From Methylonatrum sp040877625 (GTDB lineage Bacteria > Pseudomonadota > Gammaproteobacteria > Nitrococcales > Aquisalimonadaceae), in assembly GCA_040877625.1 (NCBI GenBank), contig JBBDNK010000034.1, positions 186,001-250,000 on the forward strand: a stretch of DNA of 64,000 bases, read 5' to 3'. Numbering within the stretch: the stretch's first letter is position 1; every line of letters begins with the position of its first letter. The notes beneath the pieces were generated by a model. It saw only the letters and a list, made by a program, of their open reading frames with translations, had not been told where the DNA came from and did no database searches. Position numbers and translations under genes: made by a program. This document shows positions 50,364 through 60,225 of this stretch, one piece after another.

Positions 50364-51683
50364 TCAGGACTGGGGCAGCAGGCGCTGCTGCCAGGTCCGC
50401 ACGCGCTCAAGTACATTGGTCGCGTTTATTGTCGTGAGTTCCCTGTCTCTCAGAAGATGACGGCCTGCAACCCAGACGTCGCTGACCTGTTCCCGGTTGG
50501 CGACGTAGACAAGTTGTGAAACCGGGTGGTAGACGGGTTCCATATCGATTCCACTCAGGCGAATGGCTGTAACGTCGGCGAACTTGCCGGGTACGAGCGA
50601 GCCGATATTGTCGTCCAATCCCAATGCACGGGCTCCCGAGAGGGTTGCCATGGTCAGGGCGCGAGCGGCCGGCAGCGCCGCCGCATTGCCGGCCACGCCT
50701 TTTGCCAGCATGGCGGCGGTGCGCATCTCGCCGAACATGTCCAGATCATTGTTGCTGGCCGCGCCATCCGTGCCCAGGGCGACGTTCACGTCGGCGTCCA
50801 GCAAGCGCTGTACCGGGCAGAAGCCGCTGGCCAGTTTAAGGTTGGATTCCGGGCAGTGAATGACGCTGGCGTTGGCTTCGGCCATGAGTGCGATTTCCTC
50901 GTCCGTGAGCTGGGTCATGTGCACGGCCATCAGCGAGGGTGTGATCAGGCCGAACCGCTGCAGCCGCTGCAATGGGCGCAGGCCGGTTTTTTCGAGGCTG
51001 TCGCTGACCTCGAACGCGGTTTCATGTACATGCATGTGTACCGGTGCGTCCAGCTCGCCGGCGAGTACCGCAACGCGGTTCAAGGCGTCGTCGCCGACCG
51101 TGTAGGGGGCGTGGGGTGCGAACACGGTGGTGATCAGCGGGTCACCGCGACGTGAATCCCGCAGGGCGAGGCCTTTGTCCAGGTAATCTTCGGGGCCGGA
51201 GCCGTAGGCGCTGGGAAAGTCGAAGACGATCATGCCGACGGAGGCGCGCATGCCGGCCTGGCTGGCGACCCGGGCCGTTACTTCCGGGAAAAAGTACATG
51301 TCGTTGAAGCAGGTGACGCCGCCGCTGAGCATTTCCGCGCAGGCGGAGGAAACGCCGTCGTGAACGAAATCCGCCCCAACGTGCTGCTGCTCCGCCGGCC
51401 AGACGTGTTCCTGCAGCCAGGTCATCAGGGGCAGATCGTCGGCGAGGCCGCGCATGAGATTCATGGCGGCATGGGTGTGGGCGTTCACCAGCCCGGGTAT
51501 GACGGCATGCTCCGGGAGATCCGTGACGTTGGCGGCGCTGTAATGCTGCCGTGCCTGGTCGGTGGGCAGCACGGCAACAATGCGTCCATCGCGAATGGCG
51601 ACGCTGTGGTAGTCCAGCGCCAGGCCTTCGGGCTCCACCGGAATAACCCAGCGGGCGCTGATCAGGGTGTCGATATGTTCCAT
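50364..51683 (-). CDS. mtaD: 5-methylthioadenosine / S-adenosylhomocysteine deaminase
   Basis: A 439-residue amidohydrolase that deaminates methylthioadenosine to methylthioinosine, the first step of a salvage route known from P. aeruginosa (PA3170). Metal ligands are in VNAHTHAAMN, MHVHET, MAVHMTQL and ALGTDGAASNNDLDMF. GGAGCAAGCAC precedes ATG 51683; a longer upstream frame is not supported. It is divergent from mtnA, which acts two steps later, so the intergenic region probably co-regulates both. Confidence 0.92.
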   Translation of the reverse strand: MEHIDTLISARWVIPVEPEGLALDYHSVAIRDGRIVAVLPTDQARQHYSAANVTDLPEHAVIPGLVNAHTHAAMNLMRGLADDLPLMTWLQEHVWPAEQQHVGADFVHDGVSSACAEMLSGGVTCFNDMYFFPEVTARVASQAGMRASVGMIVFDFPSAYGSGPEDYLDKGLALRDSRRGDPLITTVFAPHAPYTVGDDALNRVAVLAGELDAPVHMHVHETAFEVSDSLEKTGLRPLQRLQRFGLITPSLMAVHMTQLTDEEIALMAEANASVIHCPESNLKLASGFCPVQRLLDADVNVALGTDGAASNNDLDMFGEMRTAAMLAKGVAGNAAALPAARALTMATLSGARALGLDDNIGSLVPGKFADVTAIRLSGIDMEPVYHPVSQLVYVANREQVSDVWVAGRHLLRDRELTTINATNVLERVRTWQQRLLPQS

Positions 51684-51727
51684 GTGCTTGCTCCGACCCG
51701 CAAATTGTGCCGCGCAGTATAACGTGT

Positions 51728-51737
51728 GATTGCAATC
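51728..51737. promoter_or_regulatory. Palindrome in the mtaD/mtnA divergent promoter region
   Basis: GATTGCAATC is a perfect 10-base palindrome in the 181-base gap between the divergent methylthioadenosine-salvage genes. TATACT (minus strand, just beside it) and TATAGT (plus strand, 51738) look like opposed -10 elements, so a protein bound here could control both. -35 elements are unclear. Confidence 0.3.
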
Positions 51738-51864
51738 TATAGTGCGAGGAAAGGGCCGTGACCGCGGGGTGCCTGTCACCTCCGCCGCCGTCGACCGTAG
51801 GGGCTTGCCGCTCCGTCTCGCTGTGCGACAATAGCGCCCCACTGAAATCAAGGTATGCAGGAAC

Positions 51865-52935
51865 ATGCCCGTCCACGACACCATCCGGCCCATTCGCTGG
51901 GTCGATGATCACCTCGAATTGCTGGACCAGCGTCTGCTGCCCGAGCAGGAGCGTCGAATTCATTGCGCCGACTACGTTGCGGTGACGGACGCGATTCGGA
52001 ATATGGTGGTCCGGGGCGCGCCGGCCATCGGCATTGCCGCGGCCTACGGTGTGGTGCTGGCGGCCCGCGCGCTGGCGATCGATGACAGGCAGGCATTGGA
52101 GTGTGCGCTGGAGCCGGCGCTGCAGCGGCTGGCGGAGTCACGGCCCACGGCTGTCAATCTCGTCTGGGCCCTGGACCGCATGCGTCGCTGTCTGGCCGCG
52201 GCCGGTGCGGATCCGGTGTCGGCGCTGCTCGGGGAGGCGAACGCGATCGCATCCGAGGATCTGGCGGCCAACCGGCGCATGGGCGAGCTGGGTGCCGGAA
52301 TTTTCCAGGAGCGGTGTGCGGCGGTGCTTACCCATTGCAATACCGGCTCCCTTGCCACGGCGGGTTTCGGCACCGCCCTCGGTGTGATTCGCCAGGGGTT
52401 TGCCGATGGGACAATCAGTCGGGTCTATGCGGGCGAGACCCGGCCCTGGCTGCAGGGCGCCAGATTGACAGCCTGGGAATTGGCACGGGACGGCATACCG
52501 GTTACCGTGCTGGCCGATAGCGCCGCCGCGCTGCTGATGCGCCAGGGTGGGGTGCGCTGGGTCATCGTCGGCGCGGACCGCGTCACCGCAAACGGTGATG
52601 TGGTCAACAAGATAGGTACCTACGGCCTGGCCCTGGCCGCCCGGGCGCACGGGGTCGGGTTCATGGTCGTCGCGCCGTCATCAACCGTGGACATGCAACT
52701 GGCCGATGGTGACCGCGTCACCATCGAGTACCGCGATGATGCCGAGGTGCTGTCGGTGCGTGGGCAGAGAATCGCGGCCGACGGCGCCAGCGGCTGGAAC
52801 CCTGTTTTCGATGTCACGCCGGCGGCGCTGGTGAGTGTGTTGGTCACCGAGCGCGGCGTGATCGAGAAGCCTGATCGCGACGGCATGGCGCGGCTGTTCG
52901 CCGACGCCGGCGAACCGGTGCGCAATGTTCGTTGA
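51865..52935 (+). CDS. mtnA: Methylthioribose-1-phosphate isomerase
   Basis: A 356-residue enzyme converting methylthioribose 1-phosphate to the ribulose form in methionine salvage. Family blocks are VRGAPAIGIAAAYG, catalytic Cys in VLTHCNTGSLAT and Asp in IVGADRVTANGDVVNKIGTY. CAGGAAC precedes the ATG. It is divergent from mtaD, whose product leads into this step after a phosphorylase encoded elsewhere. The related eIF2B-type proteins lack this combination of motifs. Confidence 0.95.
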   Translation: MPVHDTIRPIRWVDDHLELLDQRLLPEQERRIHCADYVAVTDAIRNMVVRGAPAIGIAAAYGVVLAARALAIDDRQALECALEPALQRLAESRPTAVNLVWALDRMRRCLAAAGADPVSALLGEANAIASEDLAANRRMGELGAGIFQERCAAVLTHCNTGSLATAGFGTALGVIRQGFADGTISRVYAGETRPWLQGARLTAWELARDGIPVTVLADSAAALLMRQGGVRWVIVGADRVTANGDVVNKIGTYGLALAARAHGVGFMVVAPSSTVDMQLADGDRVTIEYRDDAEVLSVRGQRIAADGASGWNPVFDVTPAALVSVLVTERGVIEKPDRDGMARLFADAGEPVRNVR

Positions 52936-53248
52936 ACGGTCTGTCGTTCTGGGTCTCCTGGCGTTGGGGGTTGTGGTGTTGGTCTGGCGTTCATCCATGG
53001 GTGCGCAGGAGCGTGCCCGGGAGGCGGGGCGGCGAGCCTGCAGGCACGCCGATGTGCAGTTTCTGGACGACAGCGTGGCGCGCCAGACGCTTCGTCTGCG
53101 GCGCCGACCCGGCGGGCTGCCGGATCTGGAGCGAACGTATCTGTTTGAGTTCTCTACCCGGGGCGACCGCCGCTACAAGGGCAGCATCACGGTGGTTGGG
53201 CGTGGCCCCGCGCGCGTGGAGATGGAGCCGTTCGAGCCGGTTTCCTGA
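52925..53248 (+). CDS. DUF3301 family small membrane-anchored protein
   Basis: A 107-residue protein with one N-terminal transmembrane segment (about 7-23) and a small soluble domain (ADVQFLDDSVARQTLRLRRR, YLFEFSTRGDRRYKGSI, ARVEMEPFE) typical of DUF3301. Function unknown. It overlaps the end of mtnA by 11 bases, so it is probably co-translated with it. Confidence 0.8.
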   Translation: MFVERSVVLGLLALGVVVLVWRSSMGAQERAREAGRRACRHADVQFLDDSVARQTLRLRRRPGGLPDLERTYLFEFSTRGDRRYKGSITVVGRGPARVEMEPFEPVS

Positions 53249-53293
53249 CTTCCTCGGCCGGCGCTCGGTCTACGGTGGACAATGGAGTATAAA

Positions 53294-53884
53294 ATGCAGT
53301 TTCTGATCAAAACCCTCATGGCCATGGCGTTAGCCGGTATGCTCTCCGGCACCGTTGCTGCGCAGGCCGAAACATCCGACAGTCGTGAAGGAGACGCTCC
53401 GATGGTGGTATTCGAGACCAATTACGGCAACATTACCCTGGAAATGTTGTCGGACGAGGCCCCGGTGACGGTGGAGAATTTTCTGCAGTACGTGGACGAC
53501 GGGTTCTTTGACGGCACCATCTTTCATCGCGTGATTCCCGGGTTCGTGATTCAGGGCGGCGGGTTTACCGAGGACATGAATCAGAAGGAGACGCGCGCTC
53601 CGATCAAGAATGAAGCGGACAATGGCCTCAAGAACAGCCGCGGCAGCCTCTCCATGGCCCGCACCCAGCAGGTCAACAGCGCGACTTCACAGTTCTTCAT
53701 CAATTTGAAGGATAATGCCTTCCTGGATCACGGTACGCGGGATTTTGGCTACGCCGTGTTCGCGCGGGTGATCGAGGGTATGGACGTGGTGGACAAGATC
53801 GCCGGCGTGAACACCGGTAACCGCGGCATGCATCAGGATGTGCCCGTGGAGCCCGTTGTCGTCGAGAAGGCGAGCCGCAAGTAG
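53294..53884 (+). CDS. ppiA: Periplasmic cyclophilin-type peptidyl-prolyl isomerase
   Basis: A 196-residue secreted isomerase. The signal peptide (about 1-24) ends near AAQA. The cyclophilin domain (about 37-192) contains FETNYGNITLEM, FHRVIPGFVIQGGGF, SMARTQQVNSATSQFFINL and the GYAVFARVIEGMDVVD block. ATG 53294 is chosen because GGAG lies 6 bases upstream and the signal peptide then starts MQFLIKTLM; ATG 53282 is the alternative. Cytoplasmic PpiB proteins lack the signal sequence. Confidence 0.9.
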   Translation: MQFLIKTLMAMALAGMLSGTVAAQAETSDSREGDAPMVVFETNYGNITLEMLSDEAPVTVENFLQYVDDGFFDGTIFHRVIPGFVIQGGGFTEDMNQKETRAPIKNEADNGLKNSRGSLSMARTQQVNSATSQFFINLKDNAFLDHGTRDFGYAVFARVIEGMDVVDKIAGVNTGNRGMHQDVPVEPVVVEKASRK

Positions 53885-54042
53885 CGCCTCGGGCGATATC
53901 CATGCTTTCTCCCTCCTGGGCGGTGCAGGTCGGCACCGTCGCCGGGTGGGGGGCGCCTGTGCTATCATTTTGCGTTTTTCCGAGACCCGCTGCGCCGTCC
54001 GGCGGCAGTGTTTCCGGAGCCCCTAACAGCTGAGTGCCGTCG

Positions 54043-56691
54043 ATGGCGAACGTCGCGAAAGAGATTCTGCCCGTCAATCTGGAAGATGAAATGAGGCAGT
54101 CCTACCTCGATTACGCCATGAGCGTGATCGTAGGCCGGGCGCTGCCGGATGTCAGGGATGGCCTGAAGCCGGTTCACCGGCGTGTTCTGCATGCCATGCG
54201 CGAGCTTGGCAATGACTGGAACAGGTCCTACAAGAAGTCGGCCCGTATCGTTGGTGACGTGATCGGTAAGTATCATCCACATGGCGATTCCGCCGTTTAT
54301 GACACCATCGTGCGCATGGCCCAGCCGTTCTCCCTGCGCTACATGCTGGTTGACGGTCAGGGCAACTTCGGCTCGGTGGACGGTGATGCGCCGGCCGCCA
54401 TGCGTTATACCGAAGTCCGCATGTCGAGACTCGCCAGCGAGCTGCTGGCCGATATCGACAAGGAAACCGTTGATTTCATCGAAAACTACGACGGTTCCGA
54501 GTCCGAGCCGTCGGTGCTCCCCACGCGGGTTCCAAACCTGCTGGTAAATGGTGGCTCGGGTATTGCCGTGGGCATGGCCACGAATATCCCGCCGCATAAC
54601 ATTACCGAAGTGATCAACGCCTGCATCGCGCTGATCGAGAATGAAGACCTCAGCGTCGACGACCTGATCGAGTTGATTCCAGGCCCTGACCTGCCCACGG
54701 CTGCCATCATCAACGGCACCACCGGCATTCACGAGGCCTACCACACGGGCCGCGGCCGGCTGCTCATGCGTGCCCGCACGCACATTGAGGAAGATGAGCG
54801 CAACGGCAAGCAGAGCCTCATCGTTACCGAGCTGCCCTATCAGGTAAACAAGGCGCGGTTGCTGGAGAAGATTGCCGAACTGGTCAAGGACAAGCGCATT
54901 GACGGGATTACCGAGTTGCGTGACGAGTCCGACAAGGACGGCATGCGCATGGTTATCGAGCTGCGGCGCGGTGAAGTGGCCGAGGTGGTGCTGAATAACC
55001 TGTTCCAGCACACCCAGTTGCAGACGGTATTCGGTATCAACATGGTGGCGCTGGTGGACGGGCAGCCGAGATTGCTGAACCTGCGCCAGATCCTGGAGGC
55101 CTTCCTCCGTCATCGCCGCGAAGTAGTTACCCGGCGCACGGTGTATGACCTGCGCAAGGCGCGCGAGCGCGCCCATGTGCTGGAAGGCCTGGCCATCGCT
55201 CTGGCCAATATTGACGAGGTGATCGCGCTGATCAAGGCGTCGCCGGGGCCTGCCGAGGCACGTCAGGGCCTGATGGACCGGGTCTGGACCCCGGGCATGG
55301 TGACCGACATGCTGGATCGTGCCGGCGCCGCGGCTTCCAGGCCGTCGGGGCTGGGCGCCGAGTTCGGTCTGACCGAAGCCGGCTACCGCCTCAGCGAAAC
55401 CCAGGCACAGGCGATTCTGGATCTGCGCCTGCATCGGCTTACCGGCCTGGAGCAGGACAAGATCCTTGCCGAATTCCGTGAGCTGCTGGATCGTATCGCC
55501 GACCTGATCGACATCCTCGACAGTACCGACCGCCTGATGCGGGTGATCCGTGAAGAGCTGGAGGCTATTCGCGAGCAGTACGGCGACGCCCGCCGTTCCG
55601 AGATCGTTCGTGACCGCATCGATCTGACCATGGAGGACATGATCACGCCGCAGGACGTGGTCGTTACCATGTCCCATTACGGTTATGCCAAGTATCAGCC
55701 GCTTGATACCTATCAGGCCCAGCGGCGCGGTGGCCGGGGCAAGAGCGCCACGGCCATGAAGGACGAGGATTTCGTGGATCAGCTCTGGGTAGCCAACACC
55801 CACGACACCCTGCTGTGCTTTTCGAGTCAGGGCAAGTGCTACTGGCTGAAGGTGTATGAATTGCCGCAGGGCAGTCGCGCCTCGCGCGGCAAGCCCATTG
55901 TCAACCTGCTGCCGCTGGAAGAAGGCGAGCGCATCAATGCCGTGCTGCCGGTAAGGGAGTTTGCCGACAATCAGTTCGTGTTCATGGCAACCCGTGCCGG
56001 CACGGTCAAGAAGACGCCGCTTTCGCATTTCTCCCGCCCGCGAGCGAACGGCATCATCGCCCTCGATCTGCGCGGTGAGGATTATCTGGTCAACGTCGGA
56101 ATTACCGGCGGTGACTGCGACATCATGCTGCTGAGCAATGCCGGCAAGGCCATTCGCTTCAGGGAGGCGGAGGTTCGGGGAATGGGGCGTACCGCGGCCG
56201 GCGTGCGCGGCATGCGCCTGACGCAGGACCAGCATGTGATCGCCCTGTTGATTCTCGGCGATGGCGATATTCTCACGGTAACCGAGCACGGTTACGGCAA
56301 GCGCACGCCGCTGGAGGATTATCCTCTTCGCGGTCGGGGCGGCATGGGTGTCATCTCCATTCGCACCGGCGGCCGTAACGGCAATGTGGTTGGTGCCGTT
56401 CAGGTCCAGGAAAGCGACGAAATCATGCTGATTACCCGCAAGGGTACGTTGGTGCGTACCCCGGTTGAGGGTATATCCAGCATGAGTCGGAACACGCAGG
56501 GCGTGAAGCTGATCTCGCTGGGGGCGGACGAACCCCTGGTGGGGCTGGAGCGGCTCGAGAAGCTTGAGGGCGATGACGAGGACGCCGAACTGGACGAGCA
56601 AGGCATGACTGACGCCGACGGTGGGCCGACTTCCGGCGAGGACGCCGAAGATGCCGCCGATGACGGCAGCGAGCCGCCGGAGCAGGACTGA
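54043..56691 (+). CDS. gyrA: DNA gyrase subunit A
   Basis: An 882-residue breakage-reunion subunit. When started at ATG 54043, catalytic Tyr122 and the quinolone-resistance positions fall at E. coli numbering: S83 and D87 (HPHGDSAVYD) are both the sensitive-type residues. The C-terminal domain has beta-pinwheel repeats and the GyrA box QRRGGRGKS. It ends in a long acidic tail (GEDAEDAADDGSEPPEQD), as in many gammaproteobacteria. The 158-base upstream gap has TATCAT at about 53963 as a possible -10. serC follows 51 bases after the stop. Confidence 0.98.
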   Translation: MANVAKEILPVNLEDEMRQSYLDYAMSVIVGRALPDVRDGLKPVHRRVLHAMRELGNDWNRSYKKSARIVGDVIGKYHPHGDSAVYDTIVRMAQPFSLRYMLVDGQGNFGSVDGDAPAAMRYTEVRMSRLASELLADIDKETVDFIENYDGSESEPSVLPTRVPNLLVNGGSGIAVGMATNIPPHNITEVINACIALIENEDLSVDDLIELIPGPDLPTAAIINGTTGIHEAYHTGRGRLLMRARTHIEEDERNGKQSLIVTELPYQVNKARLLEKIAELVKDKRIDGITELRDESDKDGMRMVIELRRGEVAEVVLNNLFQHTQLQTVFGINMVALVDGQPRLLNLRQILEAFLRHRREVVTRRTVYDLRKARERAHVLEGLAIALANIDEVIALIKASPGPAEARQGLMDRVWTPGMVTDMLDRAGAAASRPSGLGAEFGLTEAGYRLSETQAQAILDLRLHRLTGLEQDKILAEFRELLDRIADLIDILDSTDRLMRVIREELEAIREQYGDARRSEIVRDRIDLTMEDMITPQDVVVTMSHYGYAKYQPLDTYQAQRRGGRGKSATAMKDEDFVDQLWVANTHDTLLCFSSQGKCYWLKVYELPQGSRASRGKPIVNLLPLEEGERINAVLPVREFADNQFVFMATRAGTVKKTPLSHFSRPRANGIIALDLRGEDYLVNVGITGGDCDIMLLSNAGKAIRFREAEVRGMGRTAAGVRGMRLTQDQHVIALLILGDGDILTVTEHGYGKRTPLEDYPLRGRGGMGVISIRTGGRNGNVVGAVQVQESDEIMLITRKGTLVRTPVEGISSMSRNTQGVKLISLGADEPLVGLERLEKLEGDDEDAELDEQGMTDADGGPTSGEDAEDAADDGSEPPEQD

Positions 56692-56742
56692 ACCGGCAAC
56701 CCGGTCAGGTATGCGGATTCAACATTTCTGGGAGTTTCATTA

Positions 56743-57819
56743 ATGTCACGAGTATTCAATTTCAGCGCCGGGCCCGGTGCTCTGCCCGAGCCCGTACTGA
56801 GACAGGCCGCCGAGGAAATGCTGGACTGGCAGGGCTCCGGTATGTCGGTGATGGAGATGAGCCACCGGGGCAAGGAGTTCATGTCCATTGCCGCCGAGGC
56901 GGAGGCGAATCTGCGCAAGCTGCTGGCCGTACCCGACAACTATCGCGTGCTGTTCATGCAGGGCGGTGCGACCGGCATGTTCTCGGCCATACCGATGAAC
57001 CTGATGACCAAGCGCGCCAAGGCGGATTACGTCAACACGGGCTCGTGGTCGAAGAAGGCTACCAAGGAAGCAAAGCAGTACGGCGAGATCAATATCGCCG
57101 CCGCCAGTCCCGAAGACCGGTTGACCATTCCGGCCAGGGATACCTGGACACTGTCCGAGGATGCCGCCTACCTGCACTATTGCCCGAACGAGACGATTAC
57201 CGGCGTCGAATTTCACTGGGTCCCGGAGGTTGATGTGCCGCTGGTGGCGGACATGTCGTCGACCATTCTGTCCCGGCCCGTGGACGTCTCCAGATTCGGT
57301 CTGATCTATGCCGGCGCGCAGAAGAACATGGGTCCGGCGGGGATGACCCTGGTGATCGTACGTGATGACCTGATCGGCGACACACTCCCCGGCACCCCGG
57401 GGGTCTGGAATTTCAAGACGCAGGCGGACGCGGATTCCATGTCCAACACGCCTCCCACGTTCGCCTGGTACATTGCCGGCCTGGTTTACAAGTGGATCCT
57501 GGCCCAGGGCGGGCTGGAAGGCATGGGCGAGCGTAATCGCCGCAAGGCCGAGACCCTTTACGACGCCGTTGACGCCTCCGCGTTCTATTCCAATCCGGTG
57601 GATACCGCCTGTCGCTCCTGGATGAATGTCCCGTTCATTCTTGCCGACAGTGGCCTGGACAAGACCTTCCTCGCGGAAGCCGGGGAACAGGGCCTTGTCA
57701 CCCTGGGCGGGCATCGCTCGGTTGGCGGCATGCGGGCCAGCCTCTACAACGCCATGCCCCAGGAGGGCGTGGACAGGCTGGTGGAGTTCATGGCTGATTT
57801 CGAGCGCCGCCACGGTTGA
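56743..57819 (+). CDS. serC: Phosphoserine aminotransferase
   Basis: A 358-residue PLP enzyme making 3-phosphoserine in serine synthesis (and a pyridoxal precursor step). N-terminal FNFSAGPGALPEPVL, the PLP lysine in YAGAQKNMGPAGMT and HRSVGGMRASLYNAM near the C-terminus are diagnostic. First gene after gyrA in a serine/aromatic run. An intact reading frame of normal length. Confidence 0.97.
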   Translation: MSRVFNFSAGPGALPEPVLRQAAEEMLDWQGSGMSVMEMSHRGKEFMSIAAEAEANLRKLLAVPDNYRVLFMQGGATGMFSAIPMNLMTKRAKADYVNTGSWSKKATKEAKQYGEINIAAASPEDRLTIPARDTWTLSEDAAYLHYCPNETITGVEFHWVPEVDVPLVADMSSTILSRPVDVSRFGLIYAGAQKNMGPAGMTLVIVRDDLIGDTLPGTPGVWNFKTQADADSMSNTPPTFAWYIAGLVYKWILAQGGLEGMGERNRRKAETLYDAVDASAFYSNPVDTACRSWMNVPFILADSGLDKTFLAEAGEQGLVTLGGHRSVGGMRASLYNAMPQEGVDRLVEFMADFERRHG

Positions 57820-57898
57820 TAGCACTGTGCTGCCGCCGAGTCCGGGCCGAAAGGAACGTCGATCCGCGAGCCGCGTTACCGCATTCTGGAGATAGTGC

Positions 57899-59068
57899 AT
57901 GTACAAGATAATGACCCTTAATAACATTTCGGAGCAGGGGCTGGAGCGTCTGTCGCCGAAGCAGTACAAGGTTGCCCCCGAGGTGGATCAGCCGGACGCC
58001 ATCCTGGTGCGCTCCTTCAAGATGCACGACATGGACATCCCGCCGACGGTCAAGGCAGTCGGTCGTGCCGGTGCCGGCGTCAACAACATTCCCGTGGACC
58101 AGATGACCCGGCGTGGCGTGGTTGTGTTCAACGCACCGGGTGCCAATGCCAACGCGGTAAAGGAACTGGTGCTTGCCAGTCTGTTCCTGGCCGCGCGCAA
58201 CATCTGCCAGGGCTGGGAATTCGCGCGCAACCTGTCCGGAAGCGAAGCTGAAATCAGCAGCCAGGTAGAAGCCGGCAAGAAGAATTTCGTCGGATTCGAG
58301 CTCCCGGGCCGAACACTGGGCGTGGTGGGTCTTGGCGCAATCGGTGTCAAGGTTGCCAATGCGGCGCGCTCGCTGGGCATGAACGTCGTCGGTTTCGATC
58401 CGGCCATCACCGTCAACCGGGCATGGGAACTGGAGTCCGGTGTTCGTCAGGCTCACAGTGTCGAGGAGTTGGTCAGCCGTGCTGATTTCATCAGCCTGCA
58501 TGTACCTCTCAACGATCACACCGCCAATCTGATCAATGCGGATCGGCTCAAACTCATGCGCCCGGGCGGCACCGTGCTCAACTTTTCCCGGGCGGGTATC
58601 GTCGATGACGCGGCCGTAGTGGCCGCGCTGGATACGGGCACGCTCAATGCCTATATCAACGATTTCCCCACCAACGTCACCAAGCAGCACCCGCGTTGCA
58701 TCACATTGCCGCATCTGGGCGCTTCCACCGGTGAGGCGGAGGACAACTGCGCGATCATGGTCGCGGATCAGCTCCGCGATTATCTGGAAACCGGCAATAT
58801 TCGTAATTCAGTGAACTTTCCAGAGATCAACATGCCTCGCGGTGGCAAAGGTGACCGGATGACCGTCATCAACGTCAATGTGCCCAATATGCTGGGGCAG
58901 ATTTCCACCACCCTGGCGGATGCGGGTCTGAATATTGACGACATGTACAACAAGTCGCGCGGTGATATCGCCTACACCCTGGTTGATGTGGAAGGCGAAA
59001 TTACCGATGCGGTAGTCGACGCTCTGCGGAGTATTGACGGGGTTGTGACCGTTCGGGTTATCCGATAA
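57899..59068 (+). CDS. serA: D-3-phosphoglycerate dehydrogenase
   Basis: A 389-residue NAD-dependent dehydrogenase for the first step of serine synthesis. It has NAD-binding GVVGLGAIGVKVANAA, catalytic Arg/Glu/His region (NFSRAGIVDD, LPHLGASTGEAEDN) and a C-terminal ACT domain (MTVINVNVPNMLGQISTTLADAG cut to its core NVPNMLGQIS) for serine feedback. It is the short SerA form without the intervening domain. It sits between serC and pheA, which is an addition compared with the Pseudomonas order. Confidence 0.95.
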   Translation: MYKIMTLNNISEQGLERLSPKQYKVAPEVDQPDAILVRSFKMHDMDIPPTVKAVGRAGAGVNNIPVDQMTRRGVVVFNAPGANANAVKELVLASLFLAARNICQGWEFARNLSGSEAEISSQVEAGKKNFVGFELPGRTLGVVGLGAIGVKVANAARSLGMNVVGFDPAITVNRAWELESGVRQAHSVEELVSRADFISLHVPLNDHTANLINADRLKLMRPGGTVLNFSRAGIVDDAAVVAALDTGTLNAYINDFPTNVTKQHPRCITLPHLGASTGEAEDNCAIMVADQLRDYLETGNIRNSVNFPEINMPRGGKGDRMTVINVNVPNMLGQISTTLADAGLNIDDMYNKSRGDIAYTLVDVEGEITDAVVDALRSIDGVVTVRVIR

Positions 59069-59095
59069 CAGAACGCCAGTCGGGGGCCAGTGCTC

Positions 59096-60181
59096 ATGGG
59101 TGATCAGGAAAATCTCAGTGACGTTCGCGCCCGCATTGACGCGGTGGATGCGGAGATTCTCCGTCTCGTGAGCGAACGCGGACGGCTCGCCCAGGAGGTT
59201 GCCCGGATCAAGCGGGCAGCGGGCGAACAGGACGATTTCTACCGCCCGGAGCGCGAGCAGCAGGTCCTGCGGCGGATTCGTGAGCAGAATCCGGGGCCCC
59301 TGTCGGACGATATGGTCGCTCGCCTGTTCCGGGAGATCATGTCCGGCTGTCTTTCCCTGCAGCTGCCGCTGAAGGTGGTTTACCTTGGTCCGGAGGGGAC
59401 CTTCACGCATGCTGCCGCGCTGCTTCAGTTCGGTCATGAAGTGAAGTTGCAGCCGGTGGCGACCATCGATGCGATCTTCCGCGCTGTTGAGTCCGGAGAC
59501 ATGCATTACGGCGTCGTGCCGGTGGAGAACTCCACGGAAGGCGTGGTCAACCATACCCTGGACTGCTTCATGATCTCGCCGTTGCAGATCGTCGGTGAAG
59601 TGGAGCTTCGCATTCAACACAATCTGGCCAGCCGGGAGCGCGATCTGGCGTCGGTCCGGCGTGTCTATTCACATCAACAGGGTCTGGCTCAGTGCCGCAC
59701 CTGGCTCGACGTGAACATGCCGCAGGTCGAACGCGTGACCATCAGCAGCACGGCGGAAGCGGCCAGGCTGGCGGCCGCCGAGCCGGGTGCGGCGGCCATC
59801 GCCAGCGAGGTCGCCGCCGAGATGTATGGCTTGCGAACGCTGGCCGAGAGTGTTGAAGACAGCTCCGGCAATACCACGCGGTTCATGGTTATCGGCCGGC
59901 AGTCGCCGCCGCCGACCGGCGATGACAAGACGTCGCTGCTGATCTCACGAAACAACCAGCCCGGCGGCCTGTGCGGCCTGCTGGAACCGCTTGGCCGGCA
60001 CGGCATCAACATGACCCGCCTTGATGCACGGCCCTCGAAGCAGGGCGTCTGGGATTACGCCTTCTTCATCGATTTCCTCGGCCACATGGACGACGAGCCG
60101 GTGCGTGCCGCTCTGGCGGAGATGCGTCAGCAGGCATCGTTGTTCCGGGTGTTGGGCTCCTACCCCCGGGTTGCCCGGTAG
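59096..60181 (+). CDS. pheA: Bifunctional chorismate mutase / prephenate dehydratase
   Basis: A 361-residue P-protein for phenylalanine synthesis. Residues 1-90 form the AroQ chorismate mutase (RARIDAVDAEILRLVSERG, REIMSGCLSLQ). The prephenate dehydratase domain starts at VYLGPEGTFTHAAA and contains VVPVENSTEGVVNHTLD and the TTRFMVIG block. The C-terminal ACT domain (NNQPGGLCGLLEPLG, LDARPSKQG) senses phenylalanine. ATG 59096 is preferred to GTG 59090. Confidence 0.96.
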   Translation: MGDQENLSDVRARIDAVDAEILRLVSERGRLAQEVARIKRAAGEQDDFYRPEREQQVLRRIREQNPGPLSDDMVARLFREIMSGCLSLQLPLKVVYLGPEGTFTHAAALLQFGHEVKLQPVATIDAIFRAVESGDMHYGVVPVENSTEGVVNHTLDCFMISPLQIVGEVELRIQHNLASRERDLASVRRVYSHQQGLAQCRTWLDVNMPQVERVTISSTAEAARLAAAEPGAAAIASEVAAEMYGLRTLAESVEDSSGNTTRFMVIGRQSPPPTGDDKTSLLISRNNQPGGLCGLLEPLGRHGINMTRLDARPSKQGVWDYAFFIDFLGHMDDEPVRAALAEMRQQASLFRVLGSYPRVAR

Positions 60182-60225
60182 TGGCGGACAATCGGTCGGA
60201 TTAATTCATTCAGGACAGGCATGCC

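Noticed and set aside
53965..56601. An 878-codon open frame antisense to gyrA
   Set aside because: It mirrors gyrA codon bias in GC-rich DNA; gyrA is certain on the plus strand and the antisense product resembles nothing.
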